DNA of 64,000 bases. Origin: Linyphia triangularis (taxonomy: Eukaryota; Arthropoda; Arachnida; Araneae; Linyphiidae). Shown piece by piece: positions 13,017 through 25,537 of the stretch. Position numbers and translations under genes: made by a program. A model generated the notes under the pieces. It made no database searches. It was not told where the DNA came from and saw only the letters and a list, made by a program, of their open reading frames with translations. Each line of letters starts with the position of its first letter. The first letter of the stretch is position 1. Where the stretch lies: NCBI GenBank assembly GCA_963978545.1, contig OZ021729.1, forward strand, positions 85,788,670 through 85,852,669, written 5' to 3'.

Positions 13017-13232
13017 AATATTAAAAGTTCAAAAGTTCAAAAGTGCCGTCATATTTTTCTTTGTTTTATATAAGTTATAATTGCATATTATATCATGTTA
13101 TTCCATCATAATATTTCATGTTAAAAAATTCAACGAAAGCGCAGTAAAATAACTTCATATAGGAATTTCAAAATGAATTTTTTTTTTTTTAACGAATTAT
13201 TTCAATTTTCATATTAGTGTTTGATTTAGATT

Positions 13233-13236
<4 letters not shown>

Positions 13237-13265
<29 letters not shown>
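13237..13265 (+). repeat. Poly-A run, 29 bases
   Basis: Uninterrupted A. It might be a retroposed tail, but no matching body is seen upstream. Confidence 0.9.
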
Positions 13266-13267
<2 letters not shown>

Positions 13268-13704
13268 AATAATTTTATTTTGAAATGAATTGTAACATTT
13301 AAAGGTCGAGGTGGTTATATAATTAATATGCTCGATGACATTCTCTTTATTATTTTAGTTTGTTAAATTCCGAACAACATTATTAAATACATTTTGTATT
13401 TTACTCTATCTGAAATATTAATTATGAATACATGAAACAATTGCAAAAGGTCATAAACAAAAATAAGTATTATTTGTTCGTTAGACAAAACATAGTCAAA
13501 CCCACCCAGTCTTCCCTATAGAACACATTTATGCATATTCTGACATCGGAATGTTACAATATGAAGGAATTCGTTGCTTTAAGGACTAATAATAATAAAA
13601 AAAAGTCGAATTAATTTTTGCAACGTCAATTTGGTAAACTGCTACTTTCAATTAAATGCGAAGAAAATTCGAAAACAAGTTTTCTCAACTATATAAGTTC
13701 AAAA

Positions 13705-14180
13705 ATAATTATATAACTCATAAAAACAAAGCTTTTAATATAATTCCTTTTTATGCATTGCAAGTTCTTATATTCATTATCATAGCGTGGATTTTTCTGT
13801 CAGAGTGTGCTTGGGGTGTTTGCCTCTAATTTTAAATATTAAAAACATCTCTATCAGAAAAACATGCTGTAAACTATCTTTCAAAATTTATTCATTAAAA
13901 ATGAATGCGAATTTATGCATTTACATCCAAATACCTTTTATTTATTCTTAACAATTTATTATTATTATTTATTTATTTATTAAAGCAATTTTGGCAACTG
14001 GAAAGTGTTTCTTCAGTGATGGGTTAAATGATATTTCAGCGCGATTGGATGACGGCAAATAGGTTAATTAGGCCTCAGCAGATTTGCCCACCATTGACAT
14101 ACACAGCCACCTACTCACCCCCCCCCCCCTCTCCCCGTCACCCCCCAAAAAAATTGAAGTTAATATAAAGAATTTAAAAA
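13705..14180 (-). repeat. Family A copy
   Basis: Minus orientation, with a C-rich/CCCCCCAAAA stretch near 14117-14152. Confidence 0.8.
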
Positions 14181-14302
14181 ATGTTAATATACTTTAAGTG
14201 ATGAACTTTTCGATTAAGACATATGAAATATGCTTAATAAATTGGAGTGGGTATAAATGGGGTTTTCTGAGGGCAAAAACAAGCTAAAAGGTGGGTGTCC
14301 AT

Positions 14303-17300
14303 TAGGGTGGAACGAAAATGGCCTTAAAATTTTTTTTTTAAATTTTAGCTTAGTAATAGTGGGGAAAAGTTGCCTTTTAAGTTCAAAAAGAGGGGGGAAA
14401 AAATTGGTTGCAATACTACAACATCTTGAGGTGCCGCAAAGAGCTTAAAGTTTATAAAAAAATGAAAAATTATCATCTTTGTTAAATTATTTTTTATGAA
14501 TTTCTCGTATATATAATGTTACAAAAGACGGTTTTAAATACATATATAAGCATCAGAGTTAGAAAAAATAATGAATTACAAAATATAAAAATAATAATAA
14601 AATATATTGTAATGTAAAATTTTGTATTTCTTACTTCTGTATACTTAATGATTACAAATGTTACAACTGCAAAATGTTTGTTTCTACTTCATTGCTAGAT
14701 TAAACTGGTTTTTTGTATTAAATTTTGGCATATTCCTACGTGAGTAAATTTTTGCTCTTATATATCCTTCTCTTGCGGTTGAACCACAGACATTTTGAGC
14801 CGATTCGGTCACCAGTTTCACAGTTCTTTCCACTGCTTGCGTGTGACAAGGAAGCCGGGGAAAGTCGATAACCGGGTCTACTTTACTATTTGGTTCATCT
14901 TCAGATGCCTTCCGTATAAAGTCGTCTTTGAGAGAGTCACTGGAAACATGTTTTAACAAGGGAGGTTCAGTTACGTCATTTTTAGGCCATGAGATCATGT
15001 CGATGTAATCCCTTGCATCGAAGTTTATCTTTGGAACTTTAAACTTCCTGACTCCGCCTCTACTTTCTGTTCTTGCTTTTAAAACACATCGTAAACCAAG
15101 TTCTCTTTGAATTTTGAGTTCACCACATAGCATGGACAAAAGGAGATTTTCTAGAGCCGCAAAATACCCATTTCTTTGAATAACCGGATCTATAACGTTC
15201 TTGAGATCGTCAGAGAGATAGCGTGAATATGAGATAAGGTTAAACAGATGTTTGGAACCATAAGTACATGAAGGTTTTGACTTAATATTAAACCACACAA
15301 GCACATACACTTTCACAATGTACTCAGCCAGAGTCTTAAGATTTTGAGTTGGATTTTCAGTTGCTACATACAATCTAAGCAAGCGGTTGGCTAGTGTCAA
15401 CCACCTGGAGTGACCAAGTTTTCCAGGGTTTCGTAAAGATAAATCTAGGGAGCAATTTCCACTTGATACAGCAATACACATATCCAATAAATATTTCTGA
15501 TCTGTACTTAAATCATTTTTGTCCTCCAAAAGAGGAAGGTTATTTTCAATTGACAAGAAAGTAACCACAGGAAGATTAGTACAGTTTTCTAGCTGCTGAC
15601 CTATTTCACCTTTAAACTAAATGGGTCCCTTTGTTCGCAATGGTAGCTCATTACCATGGAACAAACAAATTAACCATTGCAACGGTCTTCCTATTTCCTT
15701 TTCCATCAAAGAAATCACACCATTATTATGTTAAGTGTTTACAACGGTTCCATCACACCCAATAGAAGTAAAGTTTAAAAGTTGTTTGTTGTGTTCTCTA
15801 TCTTCAAGAAACTCCTGTATACTGTCTGCTATGTCTTTTCCAGTGCCAGATTTAGGTGTTACGTGGCTTAAAAACTTTGAGCTTGGTTCTTCTATTAGTG
15901 AAACGTGCTCTTCTGAAATCACTTTTTTGTATAACTTCCTTCCTTTCTTTTCTTGAACAATTGTTTTGTCTCTTCTTCCATCAAAAAACAATCCTCTATT
16001 TTCAGTTATATGATTATAACAACTGTCATTAATGAGATATCTTCGATTGGTTGATCTTGCTCGTCTAATTTTCATCCTGTCTATAACGTTGGTTTAGTCT
16101 TCTTCTGTTATTACACCAAAGTCCTGTAAAGCAGCACTAGCTATAGCTGCAGCATTTCTATCTGATATTCCGATACGGTCAGCAATAGAAGCTACAGATG
16201 GCAATTTAATGCGCATTTGAGTGATTTTCTCTTCTTTCAGTTTCGTAGGGCCTGGTAGATGTATCTCTTCTTGTATATTTGAAGGACCTGGTTGGTTTGC
16301 ATCTTCTGGTATCCAACACTGCTGTTCTTCAGAGCTGTCATTGTAGCCAGTAACCGTGTCTGATACACTAGTATTTTTTGTTCGTTCTTTATTAAACTTG
16401 ACTATTCTTTGAAGTTCTTTAATTTTTCTTGCTTCTTTCTTCCTCAAAGCTCTTGTGGTAGCTATATCAACATTACCTGTCACCATTTTCCTGTCAGAAC
16501 GTTGATCGTTTAGAAACTTTTGTTCCATAACTGGTACTTTTCTTCCTTTTATACAAGTACAAGCATTAAAGGTTACACACTTACATGCAGCAATATGAAA
16601 TAAACGTTCGGCCTCGCCTCTACATTTCGAGAGGTTGCAGTCAAACTTTTCTGACCCTTTTCTGCTTTTTTCATTAGTAAAATTCTTTGGCTAGAAACAA
16701 CGGGAATAGAAGCTCTTGACCATATTTGCTCTATTTTGGGAACTAAAGTGTCTCATACTTCACTTACACTAGGATCCTTCTCTGAAGCATTTTTTAGGTT
16801 TTGTCTGATATAACAGTAGCACTTCATAACAGATTTGTAAGTAGGCAGGTCAACATTAAGCAAATCACTACATTTCCCAAAAATTGGACATTCCGACATT
16901 TGTCTTGTCTTCACTAATTTAGACTGAGCCATTTTTACTCACAGCAATAGAGTAGAACACATACTAACAAAATATTATATTAATCTGTAACACATTAGAA
17001 GGGGCGGAGGCACCAACTTATCTTAACTCGTCACAGCTACTGACCTGATACCTGATCTGAGCTTGTCACCGCACAAATCTTTGCCCCCCCCCCCCCCCAC
17101 ACACACAACATCTACTCCGGCGATGACTCAAGCTCCTGGATGCCCAATGTAATACTAAAACTGTTTTTATCTTTCTATTTATTTTATAACGCATAAATGA
17201 AGCTTTTTATTTCATAATCGAGACACGCAAAAATCTTTGAAAAAGTTCAAAAAAGTGTGTTTTTATGAAACTTTAAACGTACTTGCGGCACCTCAAGACG

Positions 17301-17578
17301 TATTCTAACATTTTTCATATTTTTAATTTATCTTATCTACACCATAAGGCAACTTTTCCGTGCTATAACAAATTAAAATCAAAAGTTGATTATATCGTCA
17401 AAAAAAATTTAAAATATAGCAAAAATTTCAATTTTTCGAACTTTAATGGCTTTTGCGGCACCTCAAGACGTACTCCAATATTTTTCATATTTTTAATTTA
17501 TCTTATCTACATCAAAAAGCAACTTTTCCGCACTATTTCAAATTAAAAATCAAAAGTTGATTTTTTCGTTCCACCCTA
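14303..17578 (-). mobile_element. Complete hAT-like DNA transposon, inactive
   Basis: The ends are inverted repeats TAGGGTGGAACGAAAA at 14303 and its complement ending at 17578. Both sides carry the identical 8-bp duplication GTGTCCAT (14295-14302 and 17579-17586). The duplication fits the hAT preference nTnnnnAn, and TAGGG ends are common in hAT elements. Subterminal CACCTCAAGACGTA-type repeats (17290 and 17460, inverted near 14420) could be transposase binding sites. The 3276-bp element carries a broken transposase gene on the minus strand. Confidence 0.85.
14684..16932 (-). pseudogene. Decayed transposase of the hAT-like element
   Basis: Read on the minus strand from ATG at 16932 (MAQSKLVKTRQMSECPIFGK) to the stop at 14684. 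The frame is interrupted by a TGA near 16755 and a frameshift around 16650-16680. Further stops in the same frame follow at 16094-16096, 15731-15733 and near 15616. Large intact pieces remain: a 144-residue Lys/Glu-rich part with an AAAIASAALQDFGVI segment, a part ending IGCDGTVVNT, and a 294-residue C-terminal part with GHSRWLTLANRLLRLYVATE and LPCHTQAVERTVKLV. I recognise this as a multi-copy transposase-like protein common in arthropod genomes. RNase H-fold hAT membership is inferred from the element's ends, the Asp in GCDGT and the xxRW motif. It is dead because of the stops. Confidence 0.8.
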
Positions 17579-17989
17579 GTGTCCATTAAGAAATATTTTA
17601 TACTCGTCAGTGAAAGCTGATTTTTCCTAAGATAAATTCCTTTTTGTCTACACTCATTTTGGAATAGTAACAAACTGACACTTCCATTAGCACATACAAA
17701 ATTAGCGTCTAGTAGACCCTAAACTTTATTTTCTTTAGAGATACCTAAGGTTAAGATGCAACAAAAAAATATGAAGATTGGCAATATTTAATAGGGAACT
17801 TACACATGCAATTTTCAGGGGGAAAAAAATTCGGCAGTTCGCTAGATTACATTCATTTTACACTTGAACAATTTAAATTTCAATTGCAAATTATGCATAA
17901 TCATTTGTCACAGGGAAGAATTAAAATTGTAATTATGAATTAACAAAAATGATTTAAAAAAGCTACTTACATACGATTTTGGGTGGGGG

Positions 17990-18525
17990 TGGGGGGGAGG
18001 GATTTAATGGTTGATTGGGTCTGTCGATGGCGGTCAATTCGGTGGATGCCTAATTAACATCCTTGACATCATCCAATCGAGCTGAAACTTGTCAGAATAG
18101 ATTCGATGTCGATGACAATGCATTCTATCAAATTTTGGTGCATGTCACTGTCACTAAAAGGGCGCTTTTACGGAATTATAATAAACCAAATTGCCGTCAT
18201 CCAATCGCGCGTTGAAATAGCATTTAACCAATCATTGAAGAAACTCATTTCTGTTGCCAAAATTGTTTTAACAAATAAATGATAAAATTGTTTGAACCAG
18301 AATAAATAAAAGATATTTGGATGCGAGTGAATAAATTCACATTTATTTTTACTAAAAAAATTTTGGAAAAGTAGTTTACCGCATATTTTGTTTTTAATAT
18401 TTAAAAACAGATGCCAACGCCAAGCACACGCTGGCAACAGAAGCGGCACTATGTTATTAAATACAAAAATTGGCAATGCATGCAAAGGATTTATATTAAA
18501 AACGTTTTATGGGTTATATTGTTTC
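17990..18525 (+). repeat. Family A copy
   Basis: Plus orientation; ends AAAAACGTTTTATGGGTTAT. Confidence 0.82.
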
Positions 18526-20002
18526 ACGTAATTTTGTTTTGAAACTATCTAATATTATTATGACATCAACATTCAAAAGTATTTTAAAATCAATTATTTC
18601 ACGATGTATTTGTCCTAGAAAGTTCTCTGTCCTATATTACGCATTTTAACTTACATTAAAATGATTCCAATAGAGTTGATTCAAAGTGTAGTTATCTCTG
18701 TTAAAAAAAACATTGATAAAAACTAGTTCCTCATAAATCAAGTTTGAAAGTTTGTGGTTGTGACCTTTTAAAACTGTATTGATACGAAAAGGAAAGAAGT
18801 TTATTAAGCCATTTTAGAAACTAGAGAGGGTATAGTATTGTTTTTAAGCTACAGTTTTCAAGAATATCTAAATAAAAACGTAAATATTTATTTTCAGAAA
18901 ATTTTGCAATTTCTTATGCATATAATGGTACCTTTACTGAAAAATCTTTAGAAAAAGATTTACGTGACTGTAAAAGTAAATATGTATAACAGTAGCAGAA
19001 TCTCTTTCTTCACATGTGTGACTTATGTAAAGATGACTTCTTCCCACAATCAATTTTACGATCGAAGCTCGGTGATTTATTTTTTCTTCAATGTTAGCAG
19101 ACACGATTACAATCCTGGCTAATAGTATTGTTCCCGTTGTCGATCAGTGGTTTTATCCTATTCGAGGTGCCAACGTGACCTTTCTAGTCTTCCATTTGAA
19201 GACCTCCCAGAAGGCATTTCATCCTTCACGAAGATAATGACCTATAAGGTTATTCTGGCGCATTCTAGTGTAGCTCTTGCGTTTGAAAGGGACACTCTTC
19301 ATATAATATAGTCTCTCATATATATCTTATATAATTAATTATATTATATAACCTTTATTATTATTATTGTTGTTTAAAAAAAAAAAAAAAATGTTCCTTA
19401 TGATTATGAAAAAACAATACTTCACACAAATAAATTAAAACTCTTTTTGATTTTTTAAAAAATTTCAAAATTTCCAAACTTTTATACATTTTTTAAAAAT
19501 GCTAAGGTTTTTTTTAAATACTAAAATTTTTCCCTACGATTTTTTCTAAAAAAATTATTTTAACTACATTATATAAGAATCGGCATTAAAATATAGAATA
19601 CTTGAAGTAATTAATTATAATATGAATGTTCATTCAAAATAACAGAAAATCTGTTTACTTTAGTGTTAAAAAATATTAAAATTACATCAGATTTCATTAA
19701 TTAGAATACTAATTTACAAAACAGATATACTTAGAAACATGATCTAAAAGTTTAAGATCTCTCCATTAATTAAAAAAAAAAAAAGCCTTGGTGTTTCCAA
19801 AATCTTAATATCAACAAAAAACAAACTCTGAGAAAAATCGATTTAAAGTTTCCATTTTCTTTAAGAAGATTCTACTATCATCCAGCATAAAATGTTCCAT
19901 AAGTCATTAAAAAACGTTGATACAGTTTTAAAACTGCACGCGGATTAAGAAGATTACAAACTATAATTTGCAGTTTTTAGAGTAAAGGGCCCCCTTAAAA
20001 CA
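18526..20002. other. No feature recognised
   Basis: AT-rich; 19130-19300 is moderately GC-richer without a convincing frame. Confidence 0.5.
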
Positions 20003-20300
20003 GCGTTCGCCACTAACTTTTAGAGGCGGGCGGTATGGCTTGTGTTGGAGCTTTTCGCGGGCCGGTTGGTTGTTTTCAGATTATCTGGCGCCGTCAGCAA
20101 CACGAGGGCTATAATGCGCCGAAACATTCGTCATTAGACAAGCCAACATACATTTACAAACACCCATGCCTAACACGGGACTCGCGGTCTAGAAGCTACC
20201 ACGCTAACCACTATACCGTATGGTCGGCTTTTCGCGGGCCGGATACACCAAAATATGTCTTTTTAATTATTTTTGATTTAACAATGCATAGCATGTCTGG
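20003..20300 (+). repeat. Repeat family J, split by SINE-1
   Basis: 20003-20063 and 20241-20300 match 25752-25840 (CTTTTAGAGGCGGGC, TTTTCGCGGGCC, ATACACCAAAATATGTCT). Confidence 0.7.
20064..20227 (-). mobile_element. SINE-1 copy with internal deletion
   Basis: It lacks a short segment around the B box (ACTCGGAACCCGC is missing), so it is probably not transcribable. Perfect 13-bp duplication CTTTTCGCGGGCC at 20051-20063 and 20228-20240. It interrupts a family-J repeat. Confidence 0.92.
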
Positions 20301-20737
20301 AAACTGGAAAAAAATATACATTTTTTTTTTTTATCTTAATAAAATTACAATTGATATTTTATTCTATTTTTTTTTTTTTTTCAAATAATTGAAAAAATTA
20401 TAGTTTTCATTTTTCGTAAATTAAAATCTAAAAAAAGAAGTGAATCTTTTGTTTCGACGTGACAATGCCAACTTGACCTAACTTTTAATAAAAGTATTTC
20501 CGTTTCTAGATTATTCCGTCTTAGTCGATATCAATTGTGGGACGGTCGAAATCATTCAGTTTATTTTATGATAGAGGCTATGTCTTTCGGAGTATTTGTT
20601 GCAGTCAATATTAATAAATTGTCCAAATGACATTCAGTTAAGTTATTCCTGTGTTAATTCTTGATGAAAACCACCTTGCCGAAAGCTTCTGCAGATAGTT
20701 TCTTCGGGCACGTAGTGGAGAACTCTGTTCAACATAG

Positions 20738-20915
20738 TTAACAAACTGTATAGTGGTTAGCGTGCTAGCTTCTAGACATCAAGGTTGCGGGCTCGAGTCC
20801 CGTGTAAGGCATGGGTGTTTGTAAATGTGTGTTGGCTTGTCTACTGACGAATGTTTCGGTGCATTATAGCCCTCGTGTTGCTGACGGCGCCAGATAATCT
20901 GAAAACAACCAACCA
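20738..20915 (+). mobile_element. SINE-1 copy, diverged start
   Basis: Plus copy with a divergent first 10 bases (AACAAACTGTATAGTG). The B box GGCTCGAGTCC is retained. No clear target duplication. Confidence 0.88.
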
Positions 20916-21563
20916 ATCCATATTAATTCATATTATTTCGGATAAATTACAATCCGGGCCGCGTAATGGCTAACGCTGGAATATCCGACCCAAATTGCAT
21001 CACACCATTCAATCTCTCATACTACTTTTAGATGACTCATGCCAACAAAGAAAAACTTTATCTTAAGTGACTACTTAAGGGTAGTTATAGGAAAAGCCTT
21101 TCTCATCCCACAAATGACGTCATTCCGCCAAGAGCCCTTCTTTCTCCGATCCATTGACCTAATGATTTATTTTAGCACTATCTGCATAAATATTGATTTA
21201 ATGCTTGCTACATTTTCTTACATGCAGTAATAGTAATGCATTTGATTAACAGGCTCTATTGTGATAGTGACTTTCGCTAAAAGACTGCTTCTACACACGT
21301 TTTATGCAGTGTGAAGGCCCTGATTATAAAAAATATGTACAATTTGGAGGCATTTATTGACTGAAATTTTCCTATTAATGTTGTATTAATTCTGACGATA
21401 TATCGCACTCTTTCCTCAAAACTGTTATAACTCACAGCTCTTAATTTTAATAGGAAGTCTTAGTAAGTCTCATTTCCTATAATCGCTATGTTACAATCTT
21501 CTAGCTCAGTGCATTTAGAAACTACTTTCTATAAAACCCCCTTTGACATTTGGTGAATAGGTA

Positions 21564-21980
21564 CGGTTGGTTGTATTCAGATTATCTAGCGCCGTCAGCA
21601 ACACGAGGGCTATAATGCGCCGAAACATTCGTCATTAGACAAACCAACATACATTTACAAACATCCATACCAAACACGGGACTCGGAACCCGCAACCTCA
21701 CGGTCTATACTAAACTTCAACTTAACTAGACATCACTTAGACGGTAGATCGTGACAGTGCTCATAGGTATTTAATCCATTTTGGCGGCTTGAAAGCATAA
21801 TGTTCGCCAAACCACAACAGAACAAAAGGCTATAAGGTTTGGCGAGAATTATGTCTTCACTCCGCCAAAATGGATTAAATACCTATGAGCACTGTCACGA
21901 TCTACCGTCTAAGTGATGTCTAGTTAAGTTGAAGTTTAGTATAGAAGCTAGCACGCTAACCACTATACCGTTTGGTCGGC
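21564..21980 (-). mobile_element. SINE-1 copy split by a MITE
   Basis: The SINE is 21564-21707 plus 21944-21980 once the MITE at 21708-21941 is removed. The SINE's own duplication is GGTGAATAGGTA at 21552-21563 and 21981-21992, lying in a family-B repeat. Confidence 0.93.
21708..21941. mobile_element. TA-flanked MITE with perfect 80-bp inverted repeats
   Basis: 234 bp. The outer 80 bp at each end (starting TACTAAACTTCAACTTAACT) are identical inverted copies. TA duplications lie at 21706-21707 and 21942-21943; removing the element restores the SINE sequence GGTCTAGAAGCTAG. No coding capacity. TA targeting suggests mobilisation by a mariner/Tc1-type transposase (inference). Confidence 0.95.
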
Positions 21981-22277
21981 GGTGAATAGGTATGAAAATT
22001 ATTACTTAATGAAGCGACATAAATTAAAAACTCGAAAATAGCTTCTAATATATTTTACTTTATGTTTGAAATCCTTACGTCAATAGCGATACAATGCCAC
22101 CACATACCGTAGTTTTGTTTTTTGTTTTTTTTTAATTTCATTTATAATAGATAGACATTAAATGAAAAACAATTTATATCATTTCATTAAGTGATCATTT
22201 TCGTACCTAATCACCAAATGCCAAGGTTTTATACAAAGTAGTCTCTAAATGCTCTGGGCTAGCAGATTATAACTTAT

Positions 22278-22870
22278 CTATTTTATATAAAACCTTGACA
22301 TTTAGTGAGTAGGGGCGAAAATTATCACTTAATGAAATGACATAAGTTAAAAACTCGAAAATAGCGTCTAATACATTTTATTTTATATTTCGAAACATTA
22401 CGCCAATGCATATGCAGCGGCTCCATCTGGTTTTGTCTATTGCTATTTTAATTTTCATTTATAATAGATAAGCATTAAATGAAAACATTTTATGAAATTT
22501 CATTCAGTGGTCATTTTCGTACCAACTCACCACATTTCAATATTTTCTACAAAGTAGTTTCTAAATGCACTGGGCTAGAAGATTGTAACATAGCTATACT
22601 AAACTCCAACTTAACTTGACATCACTAGACGATAGATCTCCACCGTGCTCATAGGTAAATTAATCCATTGTAGCGGAGTGAAGATAATATCCTCGCCAAA
22701 CCTTTATAGCCTTTTGTTCTCTACAAGGTTGTGTTTTTTGCGAGCATTATGCTTTCACGCCGCCAAAACGGATTAAATGCCTATGAGCACTGTGACGATC
22801 TACTGTCTAGTGATGTCAAGTTAAGTTGGAGTTTAGTACAGTATAGAGAATGACCTTTATAAGGACTTCC
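22278..22870. repeat. Family B copy, tandem to the previous, with nested MITE
   Basis: It begins inside the left arm (AAAACCTTGACATTTAGTGA) and ends AAGGACTTCC. A TA MITE is inserted at 22597-22838. Confidence 0.82.
22597..22838. mobile_element. Same MITE family, older copy
   Basis: TACTAAACTCCAACTTAACT at the left, mirrored at the right, with several mismatches between arms. TA at 22595-22596 and CA (mutated TA) at 22839-22840; removal restores the family-B sequence AGCTAGTATAG. Confidence 0.92.
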
Positions 22871-23299
22871 CCTTAAGTTAAAGTATGTACAGAATCCCAG
22901 CCAAGCTGGTTGAATAATGTTTACAAGTCGAAACAGACTTATGGCAGTTCTGTATTCAAGTCTCCATGTAGTATGTGATTCGGTTCTCCCTTCAATTCAT
23001 AAGACTCTTGAGTTCAATTACTTTTGTAGCAAGGGACACCTTTATGTAATACTATTTCTTTAATAGAGACCTTTAAGGTCGGTCTGGGACTCAAAATACT
23101 AAAATCTATATTTTTATAATTATTTTTCCGAATTTTTTTTAATGCTGTAATGTATGATCTTTTTAAACTTAAAAAAACTGTTTTAAGTTTTCAATTCAAA
23201 AAAAAAAATTTTTTTAATAAAAAACTTAAAAATTTTGATATTTCTAAATTTGATGTATCTAAAAAACAATTTTAAAAAAAAAATTACTTCATTTTTGCC
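22871..23299. other. No feature recognised
   Basis: AT-rich with weak similarity of 23100-23290 to family E. Confidence 0.4.
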
Positions 23300-23788
23300 T
23301 AAAATTCCAGTTGATTGAATGCCGGATAATTTGGCTTTTCACTGTTTTATTTTATTTACTAAGTATCGCAAAAAAGATTATGTGAACATATGATTGCTTC
23401 GTTAAGAAATTTCGATAAATAACGTTAATTATTTTGGCGCTTCATACGATACGAAACCGTAAATTTTAATTATTCAATGAAATAACCGATCTTTTTTATA
23501 TATGTATAAAACTGTTAATTTTTGTTGTTTTCCAAGAACTTTCTACTACGTTGCCACACTGTCCCTGCTTAACGCGTCTCGACAGCAACACAATAATGAC
23601 GTGGCAAGTATTCTGACTCTTCATAAATAATAAAAGGTTCAGTTTCATGGCATCATGCAGCTGAAATAGCTTTTTGCTAGGGCATATTTTAAATGCTTCT
23701 CTTTAAGGCGAGCAAAGCGAGCCAAGGGGATTGCAAAGCAATCCAGGGGGTTGGCGAGCTTCAGCGAGCAGGGGGCGGAGCCCCCTAG
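23300..23788 (+). mobile_element. Helitron-like 3' half
   Basis: It matches the inner and 3' part of 26726-27190 in inverse orientation. It ends GGGGGCGGAGCCCCCTAG at 23788 followed by T. No TC end with the family's 5' motif was found upstream, so it is 5'-truncated or chimeric. Start approximate. Confidence 0.75.
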
Positions 23789-23799
23789 TATTTGAAGAA

Positions 23800-24390
23800 T
23801 TACTTTGTAAATACTAAATTTTATTTTAAAAAAAAAGTTCACATAGTGCTCTAAATTTTCAAATTTTTAAAAAAATTTATCAATTTTCAAATTCTATCTT
23901 TTTCATTATTCGATATTTTTTCCTGATTTTTTTTTTTAAATTTCCTAGTAATATACTCTAACTTTTTAAGCATCGGATTTAGAATAAGTAAAATAGTTTT
24001 CGAGAAAAACGATAATTACTGTACCTGTTGGTAAAAAAAGCGTAATAAACGAGTATTTTTCAGCATCCAAATTTGTAAAAAAAAAAAAAAAACGTTTTTA
24101 TTTTATTCAAAAATCCATCCCAATTTTTGTCAAATAGATATTAAAAGTGACTCAAAAAAAAAAAATTCAAGTCATTTCATTCATATTTGCTGAAGTTTTA
24201 GCATTTTGAGAAAGGTGAGAAAGAAGTGAATCTACAACTGAGAAAAATGCGTTCGAAACATCGAAGGAGATAGTTGCTGCAATGTTAAATTCTCCATAAA
24301 AATATAGTTTTTCTGCAATTGCAGTTACCGGATCAGCTCAAAAACTTCCCAGAATTAAGAAGAAAGTTTCAAAGATTATTTTTTTTGTGA
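23800..24390 (+). repeat. Interspersed repeat family E, copy 2
   Basis: Directly follows the Helitron-like 3' end, suggesting that the Helitron inserted into or next to it. Confidence 0.72.
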
Positions 24391-24399
24391 AAACAAGGA

Positions 24400-25537
24400 A
24401 TCTCCTTAACCAATACGGGGATTCGACTCGCATTGCGTCCTACTTAGGTTATTCCTCGTTTAAAGTGAATCAAATCGCGTTGTTACCCCATATCTTCACT
24501 AACAAGCAGCTTCTAATACTGCTTTTGATTTTTGTTGTACTATACCTCACAACAACATTACTTGAGCATTGTAGACTGGAGAGGCGACTGCAATTTTTGG
24601 ACCCCATCGAACATCATTCTGAATTTTTTATAGAAATTGGAGAAAAGTGAGTAGATTACGAATCCACTGGTCTGCCGTGGCAAAAATGGCCAAAACTGGT
24701 CAAAAATCGACTTTTAATAAGTTGAACTAAATGCAATTGCCAAATGCGCCATAACTTGCCAGATAATGAGCATTTTTTTTTATATGGTAACCCTCACTCT
24801 TTAATTTTCAATTAAGAAGGTTGCAGATGATTGAGATAACTGGAGACGGTCTACTTGCACCTATTAAAAGGGAGCCAAGTTGACAAAAAATATTACGTCA
24901 CTTATGACGTAACTGATGTCGCTAATTTGGCTTACTTTTAAATGATACAAGATTTCCGAGCCAAAGATCAGAAATCGTTTGCGCTTTTTCTCATTGAAAA
25001 AATCAAAATGAAGTGGGTTGCCAGACGAATAAATTTGTTCTATTTTTGGCAAGTTATGACATATTTGGCAATCCGATTTTAGTTCAACTCATTCCAAGTC
25101 GATTATTGATCAGTTTCGGCCATTTTTGCCACGGCAGACCAGTGGATTCCTAATCTACTAACACTTTTTCTCCAATTTCTATAAAAAATTCAGAATGATG
25201 TTCGATGGGGTCCAAAAATTGCAGTCGCCTCTCGGACTATTGAGTATACGCTGCTGGAGGAATCCTTCCGCGCAAAGATATAGTTCCGAACAAATCACAA
25301 CTTTTAGAGTAATATTTGATAACATGCGCACGTAGTTTTGAATTAAACTTAAATATATGTTGATAAAAAAAAAGAAAATAGACACTTTTAAGTTTAAATT
25401 TTAACTGATATTTTACTTTTCTAACCACGGATACTGTAAGAGTTTTAACGAATCAGCCAATCAGGACGCAGTAAAACCGGTTCACACATCTTAGCAGCGT
25501 ATTCAATGCGCTCAAATAAGCTTGTCCCAATGTAGAG
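24400..25537 (+). repeat. Element K, partial copy interrupted by element F
   Basis: After removal of element F (24571-25239), the rest matches 35530-35875, including CGGATACTGTAAGAGTTTT and GTAAAACCGGTTCACACATC. The TA-type terminal repeats are missing. The upstream limit (24400-24550, containing an 87-codon open frame) is uncertain. Confidence 0.65.
24571..25239. mobile_element. Foldback element F, copy 1
   Basis: 669 bp. The outer >100 bp are inverted copies (TAGACTGGAGAGGCGACTGC at the left). 3-bp duplication TTG at 24568-24570 and 25240-25242. The related unoccupied site at about 35550 reads GAGCCTTGAGT, confirming the borders. No coding sequence. Confidence 0.93.

Larger units (their letters stand above)
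21452..22277. repeat. Family B copy with nested SINE and MITE
   Basis: The family-B sequence is split at GGTGAATAGGTA by the SINE, which is itself split by a TA MITE. The right arm ends near AGATTATAACTTATC and abuts the next copy. Confidence 0.85.

Noticed and set aside
24387..24650. 87-codon frame
   Set aside because: It crosses the border of foldback element F, so it is a composite of two repeats.
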